A DNA stretch of 64,000 nt from Geomesophilobacter sediminis (lineage in GTDB: Bacteria; Desulfobacterota; Desulfuromonadia; Geobacterales; Geobacteraceae). Shown here one piece after another: positions 1 through 7,890 of the stretch. The DNA lies in NCBI RefSeq assembly GCF_016458275.1, contig NZ_JAEMHM010000004.1, forward strand, positions 186,001 to 250,000, read 5' to 3'. A model generated the notes under the pieces. That model searched no databases, was not told where the DNA came from, and was given only the letters and a program-made list of their open reading frames with translations. A program made the position numbers and the translations under genes. Within the stretch, counting starts at the first letter, position 1, and each line of letters starts with the position of its first letter.

Positions 1-238
1 GGCAGCCGGAAAATCGGCCCCAGTAAGGGACGGCGAGCCGGGGCAGACGGAAACTGGTACCACGAGGATGGGAAGCCCCTCCGGGGGAGGGTGTTGGTGG
101 GTTACCGGGTGGGAAACACGTCTCCTTCCCAAGCTGAAGCTTGGGAAGGAGATGCACCTGCAGAAAGGAGGATGGGGACTCGCCCGCTCGGGGAGGGGGC
201 GTGAGGGCGCTAGTCGAGGTAGCCGGGGCGGTTTTCGG
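1..238. other. Left-edge region downstream of wecC, no confident gene
   Basis: This stretch lies beyond the stop of wecC. Plus-strand frame 1 is open from the edge to a TGA at 211-213 and its third codon positions are mostly G or C in the first 110 bases. It could therefore be the tail of a gene entering from the left (it would read GNWYHEDGKPLRGR in part). A second frame is also open, so this is weak. The only definite structure is the palindrome at 122-151, listed separately. I see no convincing riboswitch or RNA gene. Confidence 0.3.
122..151. repeat. Perfect 14-bp inverted repeat (REP-like hairpin)
   Basis: Two perfect 14-base arms (CTCCTTCCCAAGCT and its complement) are separated by GA. 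The element lies 88 bases beyond the wecC stop. No T-run follows on either strand, so it is not a classical intrinsic terminator, although it could slow polymerase or protect a 3' end. Palindromes built on a CCCAAGCT/AGCTTGGG core occur as dispersed REP-like elements in many bacteria; whether this one is multicopy here cannot be judged from one window. Confidence 0.7.
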
Positions 239-1489
239 TCATCGCCACACCCCGCGGGTGTCGATCACCACCTTCTCCTTGAGAAGTTCGCGGTCGATCT
301 CCTTGAACTCGTCGTGGTCCACCAGGACCAGCAGGATGTCCGCCTCGCGCAGCACCTCCTCCAGGCTGTACAGGGGGATCTCCCCCGCCTGGTGCTCCAC
401 GTTGGGCTCGCAGGCCATGACCTCCCCGATACCGGAGGCGATCAGCTCCCGGGTTATTTCCAGGGCCGGAGACTCACGCAGATCGTCGATGTTCGCCTTG
501 AAGGCGAGCCCCAGGCAGCCGATCACCGGGTCCCTGAAGCGCTCGGCCTTGGCGCGCACCCGTTCCAGCACCCAGTGCGGCTTGGCGTCGTTCACCTCCC
601 GGGCGGTCCGGATCAGCCGGGCTTCCTTCGGGGCGGCCGCGACGATGAACCACGGGTCCACCGCGATGCAGTGGCCGCCGACGCCGGGGCCCGGCTGCAG
701 GATGTTCACCCGCGGGTGTTTGTTGGCAAGCTCGATCAGCTCCCAGACGTTGATCCCGAGCCGGTCGCAGATGATGGAGAGCTCGTTGGCAAAGGCGATG
801 TTGACGTCGCGCGAGGAATTCTCCACGAGCTTCGCCATCTCGGCGGTCTTGCTGTCGGTGAGAAAGATCCCCCCGTTGCAGAAGCTCCGATAGAGGTCCC
901 GGGCCAGCTCAGCGGCAGGGCGGGTGACCCCGCCGATGATCCGGTCGTTATCCACCAGCTCCCGGATGATGTGCCCGGGAAGGACCCGTTCCGGGCAGTG
1001 GGCGAAATGAACGGAGAGCGCTGGGTGAGCCCCGGTACGGGAGGTGCCCAGGTCCGGCCGGAGTTCGGCGACCATGGCGGCGATCCGCTCGGTGGTTCCG
1101 ACCGGGGAGGTCGACTCGAGGATGACCAGGTTCCCCTCGCGCAAAACCGGGGCGATCGCCTTGGTGGCGGCGTCGATGAAGCTTAGGTCCGGGGTTTTTT
1201 CGGCACCCGGCACCGACTGACGGAACGGGGTCGGGACCGCGATGATGAAGACATCGGCCTGCTCCGGGGCGCAGGCGGCCTTGAGGTTCCCGCTGTTCAC
1301 CGCCGAGCGGACCAGGACGTCGAGGTCGGGCTCCACGATGTGGATCTTCCCTGAGTTGATGGTCGCGACCACCTCCTCGCTGATATCGACCCCGAGAACC
1401 TGGTGCCCCTTGGTGGCCAGGATGGATGCGGTGGGAAGCCCTATGTAGCCGAGGCCGACGACGACGATGGATTGCCTGATCTTTGACAT
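239..1489 (-). CDS. wecC: UDP-N-acetyl-D-mannosamine dehydrogenase
   Basis: This enzyme oxidises UDP-ManNAc to UDP-ManNAcA with two NAD+, supplying an acidic sugar for surface polysaccharide. The 416-residue protein has the full nucleotide-sugar dehydrogenase layout. An N-terminal Rossmann motif GLGYIG is at 12-17, the catalytic lysine region is EMAKLVEN (Lys220, Asn224), and the nucleophilic cysteine lies in [13 protein letters not shown] (Cys274). A C-terminal UDP-binding domain contains [17 protein letters not shown]. The start ATG has GGAGAGG about 5 bases upstream, located inside the 3' end of wecB; the two genes overlap by 49 bases, so they are co-transcribed and probably translationally coupled. 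Other nucleotide-sugar dehydrogenases share the fold, but the WecB partner and WecG-like gene nearby favour UDP-ManNAc as substrate. Confidence 0.93.
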   Translation of the reverse strand: MSKIRQSIVVVGLGYIGLPTASILATKGHQVLGVDISEEVVATINSGKIHIVEPDLDVLVRSAVNSGNLKAACAPEQADVFIIAVPTPFRQSVPGAEKTPDLSFIDAATKAIAPVLREGNLVILESTSPVGTTERIAAMVAELRPDLGTSRTGAHPALSVHFAHCPERVLPGHIIRELVDNDRIIGGVTRPAAELARDLYRSFCNGGIFLTDSKTAEMAKLVENSSRDVNIAFANELSIICDRLGINVWELIELANKHPRVNILQPGPGVGGHCIAVDPWFIVAAAPKEARLIRTAREVNDAKPHWVLERVRAKAERFRDPVIGCLGLAFKANIDDLRESPALEITRELIASGIGEVMACEPNVEHQAGEIPLYSLEEVLREADILLVLVDHDEFKEIDRELLKEKVVIDTRGVWR

Positions 1490-2652
1490 TGCAACCTCTC
1501 CGATTGTTGATCGTGCCTTACCCGGCTCAGTTCCGCCAGGGTATCGACGATGCGGCGCGCGGCGGTGCCGTCGCCGTAAGGGTTGTGGGCCCGCGCCATG
1601 GCGCGGTAGGCTTCCGGGTCATCCAGGAGCCGCTCCACGGCGGCCACGATCGCGCCCCGGTCGGTTCCCACCAGCTGGACCGTTCCCGCCTGCACCGCCT
1701 CGGGGCGTTCGGTCCGCTCCCGCATGACCAGTACCGGTTTCCCCAAGGACGGGGCCTCCTCCTGGATCCCGCCGGAATCGGTGAGGATCAGGTCGGCGCG
1801 GTTGAGCAGATACACGAAGGGGAGATACTCCACCGGCGCCACCAGGTGCACGTTTTGGAACCCGGTACCGAGGATCCGGCGCACCGGCTCCTGCACCTGC
1901 GGATTCAGGTGCACCGGATACAGGATCTCCAGGTCGGGACGGCACCGCGCCAGGTCGGCGAGCCCGTTGCAGACCCCCGCGAGCCCGGAACCTAAGTTTT
2001 CCCGGCGGTGGCCGGTGACCAAAAGGAGCCTGCGGCTCGGGTCGAGAAAGGAGAAATCCCGCTCCAGGTCCGCCGCCAGCTGCCGGTCGGCGGCGATACG
2101 TCCCGACACCGTCAGCAGCGCGTCGACCACCGTGTTGCCGGTGACCAGGATCGATTCCGGGGCAGCCCCCTCGGCGAGGAGATTGTCCCGGGCCCGGGGG
2201 GTGGGGGCGAAATGGTAATGAGCCAGAACCCCCGCCACCCGCCGGTTCATCTCCTCCGGGAACGGGGCGGCAAGGTCGTGGGTGCGCAGCCCCGCCTCGA
2301 CGTGCCCGACCGGGACCCGCAGGTAGAAGGCTGCCAGCGAAGCGGCCAGGGCGGTCGTGGTATCGCCATGCACCAGCACCAGGTCCGGCCGTTCCCGCTC
2401 CAGTACCACCTTGATCCCCTGGAGGACGCGGCAGGTAATGTCGAACAGGTTCTGTCCGGGGCGCATCAGGTCGAGGTCGTAGTCGGGGCGGATCCGGAAC
2501 AGCTCCAGCACCTGGTCGAGCATCTGGCGGTGCTGTCCGGTGACACAGACGACGCTGTGAAAAAGATGCGGATTGCGCCCGAGCTCCTTGACCACCGGCG
2601 CCATCTTGATCGCCTCCGGGCGGGTGCCGAAGACCGACAGTACTTTCAGCAT
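1441..2652 (-). CDS. wecB: UDP-N-acetylglucosamine 2-epimerase, non-hydrolysing
   Basis: This enzyme interconverts UDP-GlcNAc and UDP-ManNAc in the cytoplasm and feeds the dehydrogenase encoded just downstream. The 403-residue protein shows the family hallmarks in order: [13 protein letters not shown] at the N terminus, [41 protein letters not shown] and the C-terminal [17 protein letters not shown]. It is slightly longer than the usual 370-380 residues. The excess is a polar tail ([20 protein letters not shown]) that corresponds to the 49-base overlap with wecC and is probably not functional. A divergent 388-base gap separates it from the kinase gene upstream, so it likely has its own promoter. 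Confidence 0.93.
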   Translation of the reverse strand: MLKVLSVFGTRPEAIKMAPVVKELGRNPHLFHSVVCVTGQHRQMLDQVLELFRIRPDYDLDLMRPGQNLFDITCRVLQGIKVVLERERPDLVLVHGDTTTALAASLAAFYLRVPVGHVEAGLRTHDLAAPFPEEMNRRVAGVLAHYHFAPTPRARDNLLAEGAAPESILVTGNTVVDALLTVSGRIAADRQLAADLERDFSFLDPSRRLLLVTGHRRENLGSGLAGVCNGLADLARCRPDLEILYPVHLNPQVQEPVRRILGTGFQNVHLVAPVEYLPFVYLLNRADLILTDSGGIQEEAPSLGKPVLVMRERTERPEAVQAGTVQLVGTDRGAIVAAVERLLDDPEAYRAMARAHNPYGDGTAARRIVDTLAELSRVRHDQQSERLQCQRSGNPSSSSASAT

Positions 2653-3040
2653 AGAGTCACTCCCGTTTCAGGTCGGCCCCAGTTATAGCAACCGAAGATA
2701 AAGACCCGGTTACGATTGCCGCACTTTTGCGGGGTGGGTTGCCGATCCCGTATTTGCCAGCGGTATCGGAGGGTTACTCCGAAGCAGGCCGGGGGCGTGT
2801 TAACACTGTAACTGCCGTGTAACCGATGATTATTCATTGGAAAATCTCCATCCGGCACCCTGTCGGGAAAACCACTACACCGATAGGATCGACAGCGGAG
2901 ACGGCGCGATGGGACGAGGGAGGAATCGATGCCGGAGGAGCCGGCCGGGGGGAACACGGAGGGGAGAAGCAGGCCCTTTCCTCCCCGCCCCTCCCGGTGG
3001 GGAGGGAGCTTGGGGAGAAGTGGGCAGGGGGCACGGGCGG
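2653..3040. promoter_or_regulatory. Intergenic region: hairpin after the kinase gene, TGTAAC repeats before wecB
   Basis: No gene is visible. A 7-bp GC hairpin (CCCTCCC, loop GGTG, at 2989-3006) lies 35-52 bases past the kinase stop and could end that unit, although no T-run follows. Further on, at 2798-2823, the plus strand reads TGTTAAC, TGTAAC and TGTAAC at 9-11 base intervals, including the palindrome GTGTTAACAC (2797-2806). This looks like an operator. On the minus strand, closer to wecB, is CGTAACC followed 7 bases later by TATCTT, a looser version of the element found before other operons in the window, and then TATAAC. Which one starts transcription is not decidable by eye. Confidence 0.4.
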
Positions 3041-3985
3041 CTAGTAGCGGTTCATCACCACCCCGAGGATCTTCTCCCCGGGGAGAAGCTCCAGGGCCCG
3101 GTTGAGATCGGCGAGCGAGGTCTTCCCCCGCTGCACCACCACGAGGATGTAGTCGACCAGGGGGGCAAAGGCCAGGGCGTCGGCACCGGAAAGGACCGAC
3201 GGGGTGTCGAAGAAGACGTAGCGCTCCGGATAGCGGCTCCTCATGTCGGCGACCAGATCGGCCATGCCGGGGGAGCCGAGGAGCTCGCAGCTGTCGTTCA
3301 CCTTCTTCCCTCCCGAGATCACGGTCAGCTTCTCCACCCCCGGCCAGACGAACAGCTCCGGGACCGGACAGTCGTCGAGGAGATAGTCCACCAGCCCGCG
3401 GTCGCTGGCAAAACCGAGGGTTTCGTGAATCTGCTGCTTCCTCAGGTCGCAGTCGACCAAAAGCGCGGTCTGCTTGAACTCCTTGGCGAAGGTGAGGGCG
3501 AGGTTGATCGAGGTGAGGGTCTTCCCCTCGCCGGGGAGGGGGCTCGTGATCATGACCGTGGCGCCGCGTTCGCCGGCGGTCTGCTGCAGGATGCGGGTCC
3601 TGAGTTGGCGGTAGAACTCGACTTCCGGGCTGTCCGGAAGAAACGCCACCACCCGGTTGCCGGCGAGAAGCCTCGGGTTCAGCTTTACGGTGCGGGAGAG
3701 GTGATAGACCGGGGAAACGTACCCCATCTTGGCGACGTCGCTGGGACGCCGCGGGGCGGGAAGGATCACCTCCGCCTCCACCGGCTCGGCAGCGGCCTCC
3801 GCCACCTCTTTTTTCTGCCTTCCTTTGCCCAGGGTGCCACGGAAAACCTTGAACCCGGTCCCTTCCTCCCGTTGCGTCCCGTCCGGGTCGGGGCCGGCTG
3901 CCGTTGTCTCGGCGTCGGTGAGTTCGGGTCCTTGCGGCTCGGAGGGGTCCTTCGTCTTCTTGAGGCTGCTTTTGGATATAGCCAT
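3041..3985 (-). CDS. Tyrosine autokinase of the polysaccharide export module (BY-kinase, CpsD/Wzc C-domain type)
   Basis: This is a cytoplasmic ATPase that pairs with the Wzz/GumC-like protein upstream and controls polymer length and export. The 314 residues begin with about 110 charged, poorly ordered residues. The kinase domain follows: Walker A SPLPGEGKT (148-156), Walker A' ALLVDCDLRKQQ (about 174-185) and Walker B YVFFDTPSVL. BY-kinases usually end in a tyrosine cluster; here only one terminal tyrosine remains (GVVMNRY). Autophosphorylation capacity may therefore be reduced, or the other tyrosines (Tyr89, Tyr94) may be used. The gene lies 49 bases after the Wzz-like gene as the last gene of the export operon. 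The N-terminal extension could dock to the membrane partner. Confidence 0.88.
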   Translation of the reverse strand: MAISKSSLKKTKDPSEPQGPELTDAETTAAGPDPDGTQREEGTGFKVFRGTLGKGRQKKEVAEAAAEPVEAEVILPAPRRPSDVAKMGYVSPVYHLSRTVKLNPRLLAGNRVVAFLPDSPEVEFYRQLRTRILQQTAGERGATVMITSPLPGEGKTLTSINLALTFAKEFKQTALLVDCDLRKQQIHETLGFASDRGLVDYLLDDCPVPELFVWPGVEKLTVISGGKKVNDSCELLGSPGMADLVADMRSRYPERYVFFDTPSVLSGADALAFAPLVDYILVVVQRGKTSLADLNRALELLPGEKILGVVMNRY

Positions 3986-4034
3986 TTTTTCGTGCTCCTT
4001 GAACGAGGTTCGCTGCGGTTCGGGGAGAAAGCGG

Positions 4035-5615
4035 TCAGATCTTCGCGGCCCGGCGCAGCAGCCGGGCCCAGAAGACGTCCAGGTCCATCACCAGGAAATG
4101 GAAGGCGACCGGTGCCAGCACGAGCACCGCCACGAAGCAGATCAGGCGCTTGCGGCGCTGCGTCTTCTGCAGGGCGTGGTCCTGCCAGGTGACGATCTCC
4201 GGGATGCAGGCGAGGACCGGGAAGGAGGTGGCGTAGGCGAGCCGCTCGGGATGACGCACGGTGAAGTCTCCCTGCTCCTTGAGCGCGGCCACCCCGATAC
4301 CGCTGCCGATCCCGAGCACCAGCCCGATCAGGAGCACCGCCGGGATATTCGGGCTGAAGGGTTTCTCGGGAAGCCGGGCCGCGTCGATCAGGGTGAAGCG
4401 CTCCCCTTTCTGCTCCTTTTCCAGCCCGTGGGCGGTCTTCGCCTCCAGCACCTTGCGGGAAAGGTCGTCGTACTTCACCTGGAGGTTGTTCCGGTCGGTC
4501 ATCACCGAGCGGTACCCCTCCTCCACCCCGGGGGTGGAGGCGACCCGCCCGCGGTACTCGTCCCGTTTCTTCTGGTACGAGGCGATCTGCCGCTTGACGG
4601 AGTCGATCTCGGAGCGGACCCCGGAGAGCTGCGAAGAGATGGTGATGTAGGCGACGTTGTCCGGCTTGTTGTCGGCGGTCTCCCGGCCGGTGGCCCGGAG
4701 CTCCTTCACCAGGTCGGCGAGTTCCGCCTTGGTCTTGATCACGTCCGGGTGCTCGTCGGTAAACCGGGTCTTAAGCTCGCCCAGGCGCACCCGGAGCTCG
4801 TTGAGCCGGGACTTGTCCTGGGTCGCGGCGTCGGTCGAGATGGAATCGAGCTGGGTCTTAAGCGAGCTCTCCCGCTCCTTGAGGTTTCTCAGCTGCGCCT
4901 GGAAGCTCTCCAGTTCGTGCTCCGCCGATTCGGCCACCTGCAGGTTCACCTGCACCAGTTCCGGCAGGGTGGTCACGTTGCGCGTCTTGAACTGGGCGAG
5001 TTTCGCGTCGGCCTCGGCGAGCTTTACCTGCACCGTTTTCAGCTCCTCCTCGAGAAAGGAGGTGGTCCCCTGGGATTGCCGTTCCCGGGTGGCCAGGTTC
5101 TCGGCCAGGTAGAGCGAGGCGAGCTCGCTCGATACCTGCTGCACCACCTGGGGAACCTTCCCCTCGTAGGAGAGGGTGAAGGCGATCGTGGCGGGGCGGG
5201 AGGCTCCCGAACGCGGATCGATGACGTCGGCGCTGATGGTGTTCAGCTTGATGTCCTTGCGCATCTTGGCCACGATCTCTTCGGTGGTCCACTTCTTCCT
5301 CAGCTCCGGGTAGAGGTTGAACTTGGTGATGATCTCCAGGAGCCGGTCGGTACCCATGATCCGCTGGTTGATCGTCTGCAGCCTCTGGTCCGCGTAGCTC
5401 GTCACCGTGGTGTTCACCAGTTCGCGGGGCACCTCCTGCTCCTCGATGAGGATGGTGGAGGTGGAGCGGTATTTGGGCGGGATCAGAAACGCGGTCGCCG
5501 CGCCGATGACGAAGATCGTCACCGCGGTCACCAGGATGCTGGTCTTGCGCCTCTTCAGGATGTCGATCACGTCCTGCGCCGTCTTTATTTCGTTCATTGC
5601 CATGCTCTGCCTCAT
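4035..5615 (-). CDS. Polysaccharide chain-length determinant (Wzz/GumC-like)
   Basis: This inner-membrane co-polymerase sets chain length and bridges to the outer-membrane exporter. In its 526 residues a first membrane segment follows the short basic N terminus (about 30-52, TSILVTAVTIFVIGAATAFL). A large periplasmic region rich in coiled coil follows (about 175-400, with repeated KVKLAEADAKLAQFK-like heptads). A second membrane segment follows at about 426-448 (VLLIGLVLGIGSGIGVAAL), and a third near the C terminus (CFVAVLVLAPVAFHFLV). It carries no Walker motif; the kinase is the separate downstream gene, as in exosortase-linked export loci. The ATG at 5615 has GAGG about 6 bases upstream; an internal ATG at 5600 is the alternative start. 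Confidence 0.9.
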   Translation of the reverse strand: MRQSMAMNEIKTAQDVIDILKRRKTSILVTAVTIFVIGAATAFLIPPKYRSTSTILIEEQEVPRELVNTTVTSYADQRLQTINQRIMGTDRLLEIITKFNLYPELRKKWTTEEIVAKMRKDIKLNTISADVIDPRSGASRPATIAFTLSYEGKVPQVVQQVSSELASLYLAENLATRERQSQGTTSFLEEELKTVQVKLAEADAKLAQFKTRNVTTLPELVQVNLQVAESAEHELESFQAQLRNLKERESSLKTQLDSISTDAATQDKSRLNELRVRLGELKTRFTDEHPDVIKTKAELADLVKELRATGRETADNKPDNVAYITISSQLSGVRSEIDSVKRQIASYQKKRDEYRGRVASTPGVEEGYRSVMTDRNNLQVKYDDLSRKVLEAKTAHGLEKEQKGERFTLIDAARLPEKPFSPNIPAVLLIGLVLGIGSGIGVAALKEQGDFTVRHPERLAYATSFPVLACIPEIVTWQDHALQKTQRRKRLICFVAVLVLAPVAFHFLVMDLDVFWARLLRRAAKI

Positions 5616-5664
5616 CGTTTCCTCGCTTTATCCCATTGGGGCGCCGCTGGCCGGGGCTCCCGCA

Positions 5665-6846
5665 CTATCTGAAGTTTTGTTGCCGCCAGACCAGCGACAG
5701 CAGGTATCGGTTCTGATCGGACCGGTTGTGGACCACGTGGTACTCGACGCCGCTGTAGTTGTAGGAGAGCTGCAGCACCAGGCTGCTCCGCCCGCCCAGG
5801 TCGAGGAACTCGTAGCCGAGCGCCCCCTGGAAGCTGGCGGTGGTCTCATCCACCCGGTCCGCGGCGCTGGCCCCCGGCAGGGAGCGGTTCCATGAGTAGC
5901 TCCCCCCGAGGCTTCCGGTCAGCCGGGGGGTCAGGCGCTCGGAGAGCGTGGCGCTCCCGCCGCTGCGCTGGGTCGCGGCGGTGCCGCGCCCCGAAGCGGA
6001 GGTGACGTCATGGCTGGCCGCGAGGTTCGCGCTCAGCTTTTCACCGGCGTAGGCGGCAGCAAGCGAACCGAGCCACCCCCAGTCGTCGCTGGCGGTCCCC
6101 TGGGCGTAGCTCGAGTGGGTGTAGCGTCCCCCCGCCTGCAGCGAACAGCTCCAGAGCTGGTCCAGGCTTCGGCTCGCCGACAGGGTCGCGCTGGTGTTGT
6201 CTACCGTCGAGACGGCGGTGACCTCCCGGGAGAAGGAGACCGAAGGAGCCACCTTGAGCCGCCGCCACACCCGGTCCAGGTCATACTGGATCCCGGACTG
6301 GACCGAGTACTGCCGGGTGTCGAGGTATCCCGCGACGTCGTACCCCTGCCGGGAAAAGGCCGCGTTAAGGCTCCCGGTGGTGAGGGCCCCGAGGGTATAC
6401 CCCCCCCCGGCCGCCAGGGAATCGGTGTGGACCGTGCTCGTCGTGAAAAGCCCGGTGGAGGGGTCGACCGAATTCGGGTTCACCTGAAGGGCGGTCCCCA
6501 CCGACGCGCTGCCGGAAAGCCTGGGGGTGAAGGCGAAGTCTCCGGCTCCCTGCAGCTGGTAGCCGGTACTGCTGTTGGTCGAGTGATGCAGGTACTCCTG
6601 GTGGCTCAAACCGGTGGTGAGCACTCCCCCGCCGCGCTCGGAGCGGTCCGACAGGGTAAGGCTTGGAGAAATCGTGGTGATGAAATCTCCCTGTCCGCCG
6701 GAGATCGCCGCCGTGATGTTGTCGTTGTACTCCTGCTGCAGGGTCACGCTCGGCATCAGGAGAACCTGCCCGGCGCGAGCCGCCTGCGGCAGGGTCAAAA
6801 ACGCCAGCAGGGCCAACGGGATGAGGTGGAGCGGTTTACGGCACAA
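5665..6846 (-). CDS. Outer-membrane beta-barrel protein of the export locus
   Basis: The 393 residues begin with a clear signal peptide (hydrophobic IPLALLAFLTLPQAARA, cleavage about residue 25). The rest is alternating polar/hydrophobic segments rich in Ser, Gly, Tyr and Thr, such as GVLTTGLSHQEYLHH and SSLVLQLSYNYSGVEYH, typical of transmembrane beta strands, with aromatic residues at strand ends. Proteins of this kind sit between Wza-like and Wzz-like genes in exosortase-associated loci and are thought to be accessory outer-membrane components; their precise role is not established. The start overlaps the end of the upstream exporter gene by 11 bases, so they are co-translated. Confidence 0.75.
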   Translation of the reverse strand: MCRKPLHLIPLALLAFLTLPQAARAGQVLLMPSVTLQQEYNDNITAAISGGQGDFITTISPSLTLSDRSERGGGVLTTGLSHQEYLHHSTNSSTGYQLQGAGDFAFTPRLSGSASVGTALQVNPNSVDPSTGLFTTSTVHTDSLAAGGGYTLGALTTGSLNAAFSRQGYDVAGYLDTRQYSVQSGIQYDLDRVWRRLKVAPSVSFSREVTAVSTVDNTSATLSASRSLDQLWSCSLQAGGRYTHSSYAQGTASDDWGWLGSLAAAYAGEKLSANLAASHDVTSASGRGTAATQRSGGSATLSERLTPRLTGSLGGSYSWNRSLPGASAADRVDETTASFQGALGYEFLDLGGRSSLVLQLSYNYSGVEYHVVHNRSDQNRYLLSLVWRQQNFR

Positions 6847-7780
6847 GGATTACGTCGCCCCGCTGCAGCTGTATGTTGGTCTCCAGGTGCCTCCCGTCGG
6901 CGACGTCGTCATAGTTGAAGGGAAAGACCGCGGTCCGCTCCCCCTGCTGCCGGTAGATCTTCACCTTCCCCCGCTCGGCGAAGGGGTTGAGACCGCCGGC
7001 CATGGCGAGCCCCTGCAAAACGTTGGTGTTGCAGAAGAGCACCTGCTTTCCCGGAGCGTTCACCCGCCCGATGATGTAGACGATCATCGAGTTGGACTGC
7101 TTCACCTCCACGGTGAGGCCGGCGTCGGTGACGTACTTCGCCAGGCGTCCCTCCAGCTCCTTTTTCAGCTGGGCCACCGTTTTCCCCTCGGCAACGAGCT
7201 CACCGATCAGCGGGAAGGAGATCTTGCCGTCGGGCAGGACCACGAGCTGCCGGGTGAGGTTTTCGTCGCGCCAGACCGAGATCCCCAACAGGTCTCCCGG
7301 GCCGATCACGTAGTCGGGGGCGCCGGTCGGCCGGCCGGCAGTAGGCTGGGCGACCTCGCCCGGGGCCGGGTCGGCGGCGAGCCCGATGCTGTGGGCGAAA
7401 GAGCGCCACCAGGAAATCCCGTTTGCCGCCGGTTGCCGCGCTTCGGGAGGGGCCGCCGGCCCCGGCACCTCGGACGGGGCCGCAGCGGCATCCTCCACGG
7501 AGGCGCCGGTTTCCGTCTTTGCGGCCCCCTCAGGCGCTGGCGGCACGGCGAGCTCGATGGCCGGTGCCTCCTCCGCCGGGGCGTCGCCAGATTCAAGGGG
7601 TTCGGCAGGCGCCTTTGCGGGCGCCGCGGCCTGGCCCACCTTCCCGCTTCCTGCCGGGTTCATCCCCTGCTGATCCGCCCAGGCCGCCCCCCCCGCCAAG
7701 GCGAGCTGCCCGACCAGGCAAAGCGCCACCAAGCGCCCTCCCCTTTTCCGAAATCCGCTGTGCATCAAAGTTTTCATCAT
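6836..7780 (-). CDS. Polysaccharide export protein, Wza-like (Poly_export/SLBB)
   Basis: This is the outer-membrane/periplasmic export channel subunit for the polymer. From the chosen ATG the protein has 314 residues: a signal peptide (VALCLVGQLALAGGAAWA), an Ala/Pro/Glu-rich linker to about residue 130, a poly-export domain (DYVIGPGDLLGISVWRDENL onward) and an SLBB-type domain (IIGRVNAPGKQVLF). Unlike E. coli Wza there is no lipobox cysteine after the signal. I prefer the start at 7780 because AAGGAG lies 10 bases upstream; a longer frame opens at 7822 but would bury the signal peptide. The gene opens the export operon (exporter, barrel, Wzz, kinase) and is preceded by the promoter-like element at 7813-7834. 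Confidence 0.88.
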   Translation of the reverse strand: MMKTLMHSGFRKRGGRLVALCLVGQLALAGGAAWADQQGMNPAGSGKVGQAAAPAKAPAEPLESGDAPAEEAPAIELAVPPAPEGAAKTETGASVEDAAAAPSEVPGPAAPPEARQPAANGISWWRSFAHSIGLAADPAPGEVAQPTAGRPTGAPDYVIGPGDLLGISVWRDENLTRQLVVLPDGKISFPLIGELVAEGKTVAQLKKELEGRLAKYVTDAGLTVEVKQSNSMIVYIIGRVNAPGKQVLFCNTNVLQGLAMAGGLNPFAERGKVKIYRQQGERTAVFPFNYDDVADGRHLETNIQLQRGDVILVP

Positions 7781-7812
7781 GAAATCAGTACTCCTTGCCG
7801 GGTAAGCTCCGG

Positions 7813-7834
7813 GTTTTACCATCTTTTGGTTACA
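7813..7834 (-). promoter_or_regulatory. TGTAAC-N9-TA promoter-like element before the export operon
   Basis: The minus strand reads TGTAACC, nine bases, then TAAAAC. It ends 33 bases before the exporter start codon and lies in the only sizeable gap (110 bases) between that gene and the TPR lipoprotein gene. The same arrangement recurs upstream of five other transcription units in this window. Its role as a promoter is inferred. Confidence 0.45.
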
Positions 7835-7890
7835 GGCGAATCACAAGCGGGTGATGATCAGTGAACATTGCTCGGCAACCGGTCGCCGTG

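Noticed and set aside
1-120. c-di-GMP/cGAMP or cobalamin riboswitch
   Set aside because: A few short matches exist (GGTTACCGGG, GGATGGG), but the conserved core and pairing order of those riboswitches are absent and no downstream gene on that strand is present.
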